Of a stretch of 64,000 nucleotides of DNA, positions 35,720 to 44,004 are shown one piece after another (the first letter of the stretch is position 1; the number at the start of each line of letters is the position of its first letter). Under the pieces are notes generated by a model. It searched no databases and was not told where the DNA came from. It saw only the letters and a list, made by a program, of their open reading frames with translations. Location: the NCBI GenBank assembly GCA_964440795.1, contig CAYTTQ010000006.1, positions 3,497 through 67,496 of the forward strand. The letters run 5' to 3'. This DNA comes from C00003060 sp964440795 (GTDB lineage Bacteria > Desulfobacterota > Desulfobacteria > Desulfobacterales > C00003060). The translations under genes were made by a program, and so were the position numbers.

Positions 35720-36787
35720 TCAGCCAAACAAGATACGGGAAATGTCGTTATAAAACACAAAAACCATCAACAGGATCAGAACCAGGATCCCCACCTGTTG
35801 GGCCACCTCGCGCATCCTCAGGTTCACCGGCTTCCGAGTGACGGCTTCAATAACGAAAAAGACCAAATGCCCACCGTCCAACACGGGGATGGGAAGCAGA
35901 TTCAAAATGCCCAGGTTGATACTCAATAAGGCAATAAAGAAAATAAACTCCGTTATCCCCGCTTTGGCGTGTTCCCCCGCCAATTGAGCTATCATTATGG
36001 GCCCACCAAGGGTTTTCGCGGACAGGGATCCGGAAATAATCTTTCCCACGGACAACACAGTCAATTCGATAATTCGCCACGTCTGAACCAGCCCCTCCCA
36101 CCCCGCTTCCAAGGGGTTGAGACGTTCCACTTCATAGGCCCCGGACGCACTAATGCCGATCACGAATTTGTCTATCTGCTCTCCGAAAAGATTCTGGGTT
36201 TCAATCAACCGCGGTTTCAACTCGACAGAAATAACGCGATCGTCTCGCCGAACCTCCAAGTTCAACGGATCTCCGTCTGCGGCACTGATCCATTCGGCCA
36301 TTTCTTCCCACGCGGAAACCGACTGACCGTTGACGGAAATAATCTGATCGCCCTTTTGGATACCCGCCGCTTCCGCCGGCATACCCTCTTGCACGCCCCC
36401 CACCTCCGGCAGGGTCACCGGACGCCCGGAAATTTGAAAAAAGCCAAAGAAGATCACCACGGCCAGCATCAGATTAAACACCGGACCGGCAATTACAATG
36501 GCAATACGTTTATATACACTCTTATGAGAAAAGGATAAGGGGCGCATCGATTCGTCAATCTCGGCATCGGGGGCTTCGCCTACCATCTTCACATATCCGC
36601 CGAGGGGAATCGCGGAAACCCGATAATCGGTCATGCCGATCTTCTTTCCCAGAATCCTGGGTCCAAAACCGAGAGAGAATTTCTCCACCCCTACGCCGAG
36701 AATCTTGGCAAGAATAAAATGGCCGAACTCATGCACGAAGATTAAGACCCCCAAAACAATAACCAGGGAAATGACGTTTGTACTCAT
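35720..36787 (-). CDS. rseP: RseP-type site-2 protease
   Basis: Intramembrane zinc protease of regulated intramembrane proteolysis, cleaving anti-sigma factors or signal-peptide remnants. HEFGH at residues 19-23 is the catalytic motif, followed by YRVSAIPLGGYVKMVGE, a single PDZ domain (about 105-190) and the second metal-ligand motif NLLPIPVLDGGH near 300. E. coli RseP has two PDZ domains and about 450 residues; this 355-residue single-PDZ form is common outside Gammaproteobacteria. It directly follows cdsA; the dxr gene that often sits between them is absent. Confidence 0.95.
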   Translation of the reverse strand: MSTNVISLVIVLGVLIFVHEFGHFILAKILGVGVEKFSLGFGPRILGKKIGMTDYRVSAIPLGGYVKMVGEAPDAEIDESMRPLSFSHKSVYKRIAIVIAGPVFNLMLAVVIFFGFFQISGRPVTLPEVGGVQEGMPAEAAGIQKGDQIISVNGQSVSAWEEMAEWISAADGDPLNLEVRRDDRVISVELKPRLIETQNLFGEQIDKFVIGISASGAYEVERLNPLEAGWEGLVQTWRIIELTVLSVGKIISGSLSAKTLGGPIMIAQLAGEHAKAGITEFIFFIALLSINLGILNLLPIPVLDGGHLVFFVIEAVTRKPVNLRMREVAQQVGILVLILLMVFVFYNDISRILFG

Positions 36788-36837
36788 AAGGTTCCTTGTA
36801 AAATAGCTTTTTTCACGCGTTCAACAATGGGTGAAAA

Positions 36838-37656
36838 CTACCTGCCGAGCAGAAAGATCTTTGAATAATAGAGCGCCGGAACTGCAAAAAGCAAACCATC
36901 AATTCGGTCCAACACCCCGCCGTGACCGGGAAGCAGTCGTCCGGAATCTTTTCGGCCTACAGAGCGTTTTAACATAGACTCAAAGAGATCGCCGAATTGC
37001 CCCAAAACCGCCACCGGCATAGCCAAAACCGCAACGTTGACCAGAGTACACTGCAAAGACCAAAAAAGCTCAAATAGTATCCCCCCAAACAGACTTCCCA
37101 AAAGACCACCGACGGCCCCTTCCCAGGTTTTGCCCGGACTAACGTTCGGAGAAAGCTTGTGCCGGCCGAATTGCTTTCCGAGATAATAGGCGGCCGTATC
37201 CCCGCTGAACACCACCACAAGCAGGAAAAAAACCCAGCCGACGCCCTTGTCCCATTGACGAATTAGAATTAAATGCCCCAGCAAAAAGGGCACGTAGGCA
37301 AGCCCGGCAATTTGCAGTGAAAAGAAATCCTTACTCAGAGCGCCCCTTCTGCCTTCCAAAAACCACAAACACGCCACCAAAAAGAATCCGATCACCCACA
37401 CCATTACCATCATTTCAAAGTCACACCAATGACATGACCAAAAAACACTGACCGAGATCAGGATTCCCACCACCCTTACGTCCCAGCGGGCTCTAGAAAA
37501 AAACAGTGCGTAATACTCCAGGAGACCTACGATTCCAGCCACGCCGATAAGTACCGAAAAGCTGCTTCTGCCTCCTTTAACGACCAATAAGACCAGGAGG
37601 GGTATCGCCACCACCGAAGTCAACAGCCGTTTCAGATGTGTAGAACTCAAAGCCAA
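36838..37656 (-). CDS. cdsA: Phosphatidate cytidylyltransferase
   Basis: Makes CDP-diacylglycerol from phosphatidic acid and CTP in the inner membrane. 272 residues with about eight hydrophobic helices. The C-terminal signature runs through DLFESMLKRSVGRKDSG and LLPGHGGVLDRIDGL, carrying the metal-binding Asp residues. Sits in the conserved frr-uppS-cdsA-rseP order, 161 bp downstream of uppS and 50 bp upstream of rseP. Confidence 0.95.
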   Translation of the reverse strand: MALSSTHLKRLLTSVVAIPLLVLLVVKGGRSSFSVLIGVAGIVGLLEYYALFFSRARWDVRVVGILISVSVFWSCHWCDFEMMVMVWVIGFFLVACLWFLEGRRGALSKDFFSLQIAGLAYVPFLLGHLILIRQWDKGVGWVFFLLVVVFSGDTAAYYLGKQFGRHKLSPNVSPGKTWEGAVGGLLGSLFGGILFELFWSLQCTLVNVAVLAMPVAVLGQFGDLFESMLKRSVGRKDSGRLLPGHGGVLDRIDGLLFAVPALYYSKIFLLGR

Positions 37657-37817
37657 AACTCCTTAGGGTTCAAAAAACCGCTATGAAGCACCGCATTTGT
37701 TCAGAAAAAAGGCGTTTTCGGTCGCGATATTGGAAACAGTCGAGATCCTCCGTATGCAGCTCACCTATTGAGACTTTCCCATGCAGTGCGATCACCTCAT
37801 GTTTCCGCTGTGCCTTA

Positions 37818-38603
37818 TCACGCAGTTGCTGAGGAAGTCATTCGGCGGTCGGAAGAACGCTCTTCGGCTTGAGTCGTCGTCAACCCAAACCTTCGCTCTC
37901 GCTTCTGATAATCAGAAAGGATTTGGAGGTATTCTGCTCTTCTAAAGTCAGGCCACAACGTCGGGGTAACAAAGAGTTCACTGTAGGCAATCTGCCACAG
38001 CAAGAAATTGCTGACACGCATTTCACCGCTGGTCCGGATCAAGAGATCCGGGTCGGGCATTTTATTTGTATATAGGCGACTTGAAAAAACCGCTTCCGTA
38101 ATGTCATCGGGATTCAGTTCGCCGTTCTTTGCTTGGGTCGCCAACGTTCTGGCCGCCCGGACAATCTCGTCTCGTCCGCCATAGCTAAGCGCCAAGTTCA
38201 GCGTCATGGTCCGATTTCTTTCGGTGGCCTCCATGGCCTTTCTTAAAACCTTACGAACGTCCTCGGGAAAAAGCTCAACAGCACCAATGGCATTGAGACG
38301 GATGTCCTTTTCTATCATATCGGACAGCTCCGACTTAAGAAACTGTTTCAAAAGCCTCATCAGTGCGGAGACTTCCTGCGAGGGACGCTTCCAATTCTCG
38401 GTAGAAAAAGCATACAGAGTCAAAAACTGGATGCCGATTTCTCGACTGGTGCGGACCACCTCCCTGACCGATTCCGTGCCTTCCGTATGGCCCCGCACCC
38501 GGTTAAGCGAGCGCTTTTGGGCCCACCGGCCGTTTCCATCCATGATAATGGCCACATGGCGTGGAAGTCTGTCCGGCTCCAGGCCGAAATGTTCAGAATT
38601 CAA
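37818..38603 (-). CDS. uppS: Isoprenyl transferase (undecaprenyl diphosphate synthase)
   Basis: Cis-prenyltransferase that makes the C55 lipid carrier for cell wall and LPS synthesis. The catalytic Asp is Asp22 in AIIMDGNGRWA. RVRGHTEGTESVREVV and the C-terminal DLLIRTSGEMRVSNFLLWQ are diagnostic. 261 residues, normal. It overlaps the end of frr by 11 bp. The 160 bp after its stop, before cdsA, hold no gene that I can recognise. Confidence 0.96.
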   Translation of the reverse strand: MNSEHFGLEPDRLPRHVAIIMDGNGRWAQKRSLNRVRGHTEGTESVREVVRTSREIGIQFLTLYAFSTENWKRPSQEVSALMRLLKQFLKSELSDMIEKDIRLNAIGAVELFPEDVRKVLRKAMEATERNRTMTLNLALSYGGRDEIVRAARTLATQAKNGELNPDDITEAVFSSRLYTNKMPDPDLLIRTSGEMRVSNFLLWQIAYSELFVTPTLWPDFRRAEYLQILSDYQKRERRFGLTTTQAEERSSDRRMTSSATA

Positions 38604-39150
38604 GGATCTCCTTCTCTTTTTCCTGGTAAGCTTCGTCAGACAGCTTAATGTGTTCGTCCGTTATACCCTGAATCTGTTCTTGGGCCTTAAAAAAGTCGTC
38701 TTCGCTAATTTCTCCGTCCTTCTTCATCGTTTTGAGCAATTCGTTGGCATCCCGACGGACGTTGCGAATGGAGACCTTGTATTCCTCGGCGATCTTCCGA
38801 ACCTGTTTCACCAGATCTTTTCTACGATCTTCCGTAAGCGGAGGTATGGAAATACGGATGATGCTTCCGTCGTTCATCGGCGTGAGGCCGAGTTCGGACT
38901 TCAATATTTCTTTTTCGATTTCCTTGATGACCGTCTTATCCCAGGGCTGGATGATCACCAATCGGCTCTCCGGAACGGATAGAGACGCCATTTGTTTCAA
39001 CGGCGTGGGTGTTCCATAATAATCCACGCGAATGTCTTCAAAAAGGGCAAGGGAAGCCCTTCCCGTTCGCACCTTTCTAAATTCACTCTTAAGGCTCTTT
39101 ATGGCCTTTTCCATCCTTTCTCTTGCATCGTCATATACCGCATCAATCAC
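38593..39150 (-). CDS. frr: Ribosome recycling factor
   Basis: Splits post-termination ribosomes together with EF-G. The 185-residue protein has the standard length and two-domain form: a three-helix bundle (ERMEKAIKSLKSEFRKVRTGRA) and the inserted beta domain (VDYYGTPTPLKQMASLSVPE), returning to the long helices with IRNVRRDANELLK. Lies between pyrH and uppS in the classic order. Confidence 0.97.
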   Translation of the reverse strand: MIDAVYDDARERMEKAIKSLKSEFRKVRTGRASLALFEDIRVDYYGTPTPLKQMASLSVPESRLVIIQPWDKTVIKEIEKEILKSELGLTPMNDGSIIRISIPPLTEDRRKDLVKQVRKIAEEYKVSIRNVRRDANELLKTMKKDGEISEDDFFKAQEQIQGITDEHIKLSDEAYQEKEKEILEF

Positions 39151-39182
39151 CGTCAGAGGCCTCCTTCCACCTCCTCTTTAAC

Positions 39183-39899
39183 TTACTCTCCGACACAGGT
39201 CCCCACGCGTTCACCACACACCGCACGCTTAAGATTGCCTTGTACAGTGAGGTTGAACACAATCACCGGTAACTGGTTATCCATTGCCAAGGAAACCGCG
39301 GTGGCGTCCATGACTTTTAATTGACGCTTCAGGACTTCCAGATAACTCAGCGAATCTATCTTTTTGGCGTCCTTGTTGGTCACAGGATCCGCATCGTAAA
39401 CCCCGTCCACTTTCGTCCCCTTCATTAACACATCAGCTCGAATCTCTTGAGCCCTGAGGGCCGCCGCCGTGTCGGTCGTGAAATAGGGATTTCCGGTGCC
39501 TGCAGCAAATATCACCGTTCGACCCTTTTCCAAATGCCGAATGGCTCTTCTCATAATATAGGGCTCCGCGATGGCCGACATTTCAATAGCCGTTTGAACC
39601 CGCGTTTGGACTCCCTTTTTTTCCAGTGCATCCTGGAGGGCGATGCTATTGATCACCGTGGCCAGCATGCCAATATGATCGGCAGCGGACCGGTCGATCC
39701 CGTAGGACGCCGCCGCCACGCCCCTAAAAATATTGCCGCCTCCGACGACCAGGGCGATCTGGATCCCCAAATCGTAAACCGACCTCAACTCTCCGGACAC
39801 GTAATCAAGCATCTCAGAGCTGATACCGAAACGGCTCTCGCCCATCAACGCTTCACCGCTCAGCTTTACCATTACCCTCTTAAACTTTGGTCCGGGCAT
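39183..39899 (-). CDS. pyrH: UMP kinase
   Basis: Hexameric amino-acid-kinase-fold enzyme converting UMP to UDP. The 238-residue sequence starts with KRVMVKLSGEALMG, contains IALVVGGGNIFRG, RRAIRHLEKGRTVIFAAGTGNPYFTTDTAAALRA (read as consecutive blocks) and the nucleotide-binding VDGVYDADP. Gene order tsf-pyrH-frr is conserved across bacteria. The gap to tsf (140 bp) is filled by a tandem repeat. Confidence 0.97.
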   Translation of the reverse strand: MPGPKFKRVMVKLSGEALMGESRFGISSEMLDYVSGELRSVYDLGIQIALVVGGGNIFRGVAAASYGIDRSAADHIGMLATVINSIALQDALEKKGVQTRVQTAIEMSAIAEPYIMRRAIRHLEKGRTVIFAAGTGNPYFTTDTAAALRAQEIRADVLMKGTKVDGVYDADPVTNKDAKKIDSLSYLEVLKRQLKVMDATAVSLAMDNQLPVIVFNLTVQGNLKRAVCGERVGTCVGE

Positions 39900-39976
39900 A
39901 TATCCCCTCCCGCTGCCGACTCAACCAGCATCCGAGAAAAAACCGATATCTCTACGTCGTTTAACTGAAGCACTGT

Positions 39977-40052
39977 ACCGGGTTACTCACCCCCCACCGG
40001 GTTACTCACCACCCACCGGGTTACTCACCACCCACCGGGTTACTCACCACCC
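39977..40052 (-). repeat. 19-bp tandem repeat overlapping the tsf stop codon
   Basis: Four 19-bp units (starts 39977, 39996, 40015, 40034), one with a single mismatch. The unit at 40034-40052 contains the last codons and stop of tsf, so the 3' end of the gene has been copied three more times into the tsf-pyrH gap. No spacers, so it is not a CRISPR array. Confidence 0.95.
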
Positions 40053-40639
40053 AATTGATACCGGGTAAACCGTCTTATGGAAATGTTTTCTCCGGTTTTG
40101 GACACCATTTCATGCACAAGATCCTTGATGGTAATATCGCTGTTTTTGACAAAGACCTGCTCCATCAAGCAGGCTTCCTTATAGAACTTTTCCATCTTGC
40201 CTTTTATGATCTTGTCCAGAATATTTTCCGGCTTGCCCGTGTCCTGTGCCTGTTGCCTGTAAATGTCCTCTTCCCTTCTGAGGATCTCCTGGTCGATATC
40301 CTCCCGATCGATCCCCAAGGGTTTCATCGCGGCGATATGCATGGCAATGTCTTTGGCGAAGGCTTTGAATTCCTCTGTTTTACCCACAAAATCCGTCTCA
40401 CAGTTTACTTCCACCAAGACACCAAGCTTGTCCCCGGCATGGATATATGAACTGATTACACCCTCCGAGGTCTCCCTTCCTGCACGCTTCAAGGCCGTCG
40501 CCAGCCCTTTTTGCCGCAAAAAGTCGACCGCCTTTTCCAGGTCCCCCCCTGACTCTTCCAGCGCTTCTTTACAATCCATAATGCCGGCACTGGTACGGCC
40601 TCTTAGTTCTTTCACCAGTTTTGCGTCGATATCAGCCAT
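40040..40639 (-). CDS. tsf: Translation elongation factor Ts
   Basis: Nucleotide exchange factor for EF-Tu. The N-terminal UBA-like domain has RGRTSAGIMDCKEALEESGG, and the core motif CETDFVGKTEEFKAF is intact. At 199 residues it is the short, single-core form (as in Thermus) rather than the 280-residue E. coli type. The start overlaps the rpsB stop (TAATG). Its last codons lie in a tandem repeat, but the reading frame ends normally in GGE. Confidence 0.97.
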   Translation of the reverse strand: MADIDAKLVKELRGRTSAGIMDCKEALEESGGDLEKAVDFLRQKGLATALKRAGRETSEGVISSYIHAGDKLGVLVEVNCETDFVGKTEEFKAFAKDIAMHIAAMKPLGIDREDIDQEILRREEDIYRQQAQDTGKPENILDKIIKGKMEKFYKEACLMEQVFVKNSDITIKDLVHEMVSKTGENISIRRFTRYQLGGE

Positions 40640-41511
40640 TATGCTCCCTCCGTTGCTTCCTCGGTTGCACCCCCTTCGGTATCACCGGAAGTCTCCGATT
40701 TCTTTCTAACCACCTCCACCACAGGGCCCCGGTCACCCTCAACCGCGGGGGCTGTTTCAGCCGCCGCTTCGGATTCCGTGCCTTCCTCTGCAGCTTCCTT
40801 GTCCGTCTCCGCCCGAAGGCGCTCTTCTCTTCGCTTACGGCCCTCGATACACGCATCGGCCATCCTGGAAGTCATCAGCCGAATCGCCCTGATGGCGTCG
40901 TCATTTCCCGGAATAATATAATCGATTTCATCGGGATCACAGTTCGAATCTACAATCGCCACCACGGGAATGCCCAAGCGCCTGGCCTCACGAACGGCGA
41001 TCGCCTCGTTTTTGCAATCGACGACAAACACCGCCCCGGGCAGTTGTTTCATGTAACGAATACCGCCCAGGTTGTTATCCAGTTTCAGCCTTTCTTTTTC
41101 CAGTTGGGTTTGTTCTTTCTTGGGAAAGCGGCTGATACTGCCATCCGCAAAAATGCCCGCAAGATAATTCAAGCGGTCAATACTGTGTTTAACGGTTTGA
41201 AAGTTGGTCAACATGCCCCCAAGCCACCGATTGTGTACGTAAAACATCTCACATCGATTGCTTTCTTCGAAAATGGCGTCTCGGGCCTGTTTTTTGGTGC
41301 CCACGAACAACACCGATTCACCCTTCGCCACCGTCTCTACGATAAAGTCGTAGGCCTTTTTGAACATCCGAACGGTCTGCTGAAGATCGATAATGTAAAT
41401 GCCGTTACGAGCGCCAAAGATATAGCGCTTCATCTTGGGGTTCCATCGCCTGGTTTGATGCCCAAAATGGACACCGGCTTCCAACAATTCCTTCATGGTA
41501 ACATAAGACAT
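40639..41511 (-). CDS. rpsB: 30S ribosomal protein S2
   Basis: Small-subunit protein bS1-docking neighbour S2. MSYVTMKELLEAGVHFGHQTRRWNPK-type start, KQARDAIFEE, RWLGGMLTNF and the C-terminal IVDSNCDPDEIDYIIPGNDDA are all conserved. At 290 residues it has about 45 extra C-terminal residues, rich in Glu and Ala (TEGGATEEATEG end), an acidic low-complexity tail. GGAGG precedes the start. First gene of the rpsB-tsf-pyrH-frr unit. Confidence 0.97.
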   Translation of the reverse strand: MSYVTMKELLEAGVHFGHQTRRWNPKMKRYIFGARNGIYIIDLQQTVRMFKKAYDFIVETVAKGESVLFVGTKKQARDAIFEESNRCEMFYVHNRWLGGMLTNFQTVKHSIDRLNYLAGIFADGSISRFPKKEQTQLEKERLKLDNNLGGIRYMKQLPGAVFVVDCKNEAIAVREARRLGIPVVAIVDSNCDPDEIDYIIPGNDDAIRAIRLMTSRMADACIEGRKRREERLRAETDKEAAEEGTESEAAAETAPAVEGDRGPVVEVVRKKSETSGDTEGGATEEATEGA

Positions 41512-41722
41512 TTTCTTCCTCCTTCCGGTTTACCCGCCACCTCCGTCCTACCCGCTTTTCACCTGAAACTCCTGTCTCAGGCACCCAAAAAGAGGGTCGA
41601 GAGGCGTGTGATTTACGAAATTTTCCTTTTTACCATACAACGGTATCCTTGACAACCTAATTTGGACGGCTTTTTACGACGTCATCAATCCTGGCACCCT
41701 TCGGGGGGTCATCCAAACGGCA

Positions 41723-41760
41723 AAAAGCCCGGCTCCCCTCGGGGCGGAAACCGGGCTTTC
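41723..41760 (-). terminator. Intrinsic terminator downstream of the CsgG-like gene
   Basis: On the minus strand GAAAGCCCGG (41760-41751) pairs with CCGGGCTTTT (41732-41723) followed by a T-run, 27 bp after the lipoprotein stop. It separates that gene from the rpsB operon. Confidence 0.85.
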
Positions 41761-41786
41761 ACAATTACCACAAACCAAATGTAGAC

Positions 41787-42542
41787 TTAATAATGATAAA
41801 ACTTTTCCGGGGTCTTGGTTACGATAAAATCCACCGCGGCACCAAGGGCGATCCGGACGGCTTTTTCCATAGAACTGTTGGAATATCCCCCAAGGCCGCC
41901 ACCGACGCTCGAGCCCACGAGGAGACCTCCCAGCTTCGTATCCCTGGCCTCGCCTTCTACGCTGGTCGCCGCCACGATACGCGATGTCCGGGTATCCACC
42001 ACCCGGAGGTCAATGGCGACGTGAGACTTTTTCAACCCCCCGGCAACCGCGCCGGCCACACGGCCGAAGATACCGCCAATGCCGCCGCCGACGCCGCCGG
42101 ATGCCGGTTCAAACTCCGTTATGGCACCCGTCACGATCAATTCCGCGCCTTCAATCTCGCCGATGGCCGCCGCCGTCTCTCCTTTTACGCGGCCGGACGC
42201 CCCCAGATCCTGCTCCGCCATAACCTCATCCAGCATTTGTCTTTCCAACACGATGTACCGATTTGTGTTGAACAGCGCCGTGGCAAGCATGTCCCGCATT
42301 CCATCGCCGATTTCCGCATTCCACCAGTTGCGGAGCCCTCCCCCTTTTGCCGTCTTGTCCGTAAACATGGAAACGGCGATTCTGGCCTTGGGACCATCGT
42401 AGGCCTCGGATCGCGCCTCACCGATGCTCGCCCCGCCCTCTCCGCTGGTTACCTTGGCCGTAGGCGTAGACTGACACCCCCATAATGCGCACAGAACGAC
42501 CAACACGCTCACCACCGACAAAACTCTTCTCGTCATCGCCAA
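41787..42542 (-). CDS. CsgG-family outer membrane-type lipoprotein
   Basis: 251 residues with a lipoprotein signal peptide (basic start, hydrophobic core, lipobox ALWGC near residue 23). The mature part resembles the CsgG/curli-assembly family: RIAVSMFTDKTA, GDGMRDMLATALFNTNRYIVLER and ELIVTGAITEFEP, followed by a glycine-rich turn (SGGVGGGIGGIFGR), DLRVVDTRTSRIVAATSVEG and a C-terminal helix. CsgG relatives form secretion channels or periplasmic assemblies, but no curli subunit genes are nearby, so the export role is not established. An upstream sigma-54-type promoter and a downstream terminator suggest a single-gene unit. The start could be the second ATG (42536). Confidence 0.88.
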   Translation of the reverse strand: MAMTRRVLSVVSVLVVLCALWGCQSTPTAKVTSGEGGASIGEARSEAYDGPKARIAVSMFTDKTAKGGGLRNWWNAEIGDGMRDMLATALFNTNRYIVLERQMLDEVMAEQDLGASGRVKGETAAAIGEIEGAELIVTGAITEFEPASGGVGGGIGGIFGRVAGAVAGGLKKSHVAIDLRVVDTRTSRIVAATSVEGEARDTKLGGLLVGSSVGGGLGGYSNSSMEKAVRIALGAAVDFIVTKTPEKFYHY

Positions 42543-42670
42543 CCTCCTTCAATGTATAATGGTTTTAATAGAGTCGACACCCTCGCTCAGGTTGCGTACC
42601 TGCTACCAAAGATGCCGAAAGAATTCAACAATAAAGAAGTGTCGTACCATCACCTTATGCCTCGGTGAAT

Positions 42671-42686
42671 GCGAAATTAGTGCCAA
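42671..42686 (-). promoter_or_regulatory. Sigma-54 (-24/-12) promoter candidate for the CsgG-like gene
   Basis: On the minus strand TTGGCAC-TAATT-TCGC (42686 to 42671): the full TTGGCAC -24 element, with GG and GC exactly 10 bp apart, and one mismatch in TTGC. It lies about 130 bp before the lipoprotein start. Confidence 0.55.
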
Positions 42687-42733
42687 ACGTCGACTTCACG
42701 GTCGGAATCCGGATACCGATTTTCCGGAAATGC

Positions 42734-43750
42734 TTATGAACGACCGGACTTTGAATAGGCATCGAGATCAAGACGCGCATGTTCTTTTTGCAAAAACCTA
42801 TGATACCCCACGGCGGCTATCATCGCCGCGTTGTCCGAACAAAGGGCAAGCCCCGGAATATAAACCTGAACGCCGTTGCGACTCGCCTCCTCTTGAATCC
42901 GCTGCCGAAGTCTACCGTTTGCCGCAACGCCCCCCACCACTGCCAAGTGTCGGCATCCTTTGACCTCGGCCGCCCGTACCGCTTTGTGAACCAAGACGTC
43001 TACCACCGCTTCCTGAAACCCGGCGGCCACATCTTCAAACCGAACCGAGACGTCTGCCGCCTGTTCCGTTACAACTTGCCCCTTTACAAAACGAGCAACC
43101 GCCGTTTTGATCCCGCTGAAACTGAAATCAAAATTTCCATTGTTCATGAGGGCTCGGGGGAATTTGAGCTTTGCCGGATCCCCTTTCTGGGCAAGGGCCT
43201 CGATCACCCCGCCTCCCGGATACCCCAAACCCATGACTTTGGCGACCTTATCAAATGCCTCCCCGGCCGCATCGTCCCTTGTTTGCCCCATCCGCTCACT
43301 TTTGGTGGGACTCAATACAAATTCAACGTTTGTGTGCCCCCCCGATGCCAGCAGGGCGACAAAAGGGTATGGCGGCGGGTTCGGTTCGAGACAGACGGAG
43401 ACCAAATGACCTTGGAGATGATCCACCCCGACCAGGGGCAGTTTCCGGGCATAGGCGAAGGCCTTGGCGAAGGAAAGGCCCACGAGCAGGGCACCGACCA
43501 GTCCGGGCCCACAGGTTACCGCCACCCCATCCAGATCGGTCAAGCCCATATCGGCCTTGGTTAAAGCCTCTCGAACAACCGCCACAATCTTCTCGATGTG
43601 TTTTCGCGACGCCAGCTCGGGAACGACACCACCGTAGACATGATGGGTGGCCACCTGAGACCAAACCACATTCGATCGAATCCACCGCCCCTCCGACACA
43701 ATCGCCGCGGCGGTCTCATCACAAGATGTCTCAATACCGAGTATGTTCAT
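42734..43750 (-). CDS. tsaD: tRNA N6-adenosine threonylcarbamoyltransferase TsaD
   Basis: Transfers threonylcarbamoyl to A37 of tRNAs reading ANN codons. ILGIETSCDETAAAIV begins the ASKHA fold. HHVYGGVVPELASRKHIE carries the metal-binding His residues; VTCGPGLVGALLVG and LLASGGHTNV are further family motifs. 338 residues, standard. Divergent from the PPDK-like gene at 44005. Confidence 0.97.
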   Translation of the reverse strand: MNILGIETSCDETAAAIVSEGRWIRSNVVWSQVATHHVYGGVVPELASRKHIEKIVAVVREALTKADMGLTDLDGVAVTCGPGLVGALLVGLSFAKAFAYARKLPLVGVDHLQGHLVSVCLEPNPPPYPFVALLASGGHTNVEFVLSPTKSERMGQTRDDAAGEAFDKVAKVMGLGYPGGGVIEALAQKGDPAKLKFPRALMNNGNFDFSFSGIKTAVARFVKGQVVTEQAADVSVRFEDVAAGFQEAVVDVLVHKAVRAAEVKGCRHLAVVGGVAANGRLRQRIQEEASRNGVQVYIPGLALCSDNAAMIAAVGYHRFLQKEHARLDLDAYSKSGRS

Positions 43751-43843
43751 CCACCTTGAACCTCAACACTATACCCCCTGAAAGACTCCTAGCATATGAA
43801 CAATACGGGACAAGATCAAGGCAAATGACCTACGGGTTTTTTC

Positions 43844-43871
43844 TTGACAAGATTCCAATAAACTTCATAGT
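43844..43871 (+). promoter_or_regulatory. Probable sigma-70 promoter before the PPDK-like gene
   Basis: TTGACA (43844-43849), a 16-bp spacer and CATAGT (43866-43871). A perfect -35 with a moderate -10, about 130 bp before the coding start. Confidence 0.45.
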
Positions 43872-44004
43872 TTGAATGATGAACGGGCCCGCCTTCTTCG
43901 GGACTTGTCGATAATAGCCATCAGGCGAGAATCTTCATAAACACTAAACGGTTACCCCTTACTGAATCCAGGGCTTCTCATATGATACTTCATGTAATAC
44001 ATGC

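Noticed and set aside
39977..40052. CRISPR array
   Set aside because: Units are contiguous 19-bp repeats with no spacers and overlap the end of tsf.
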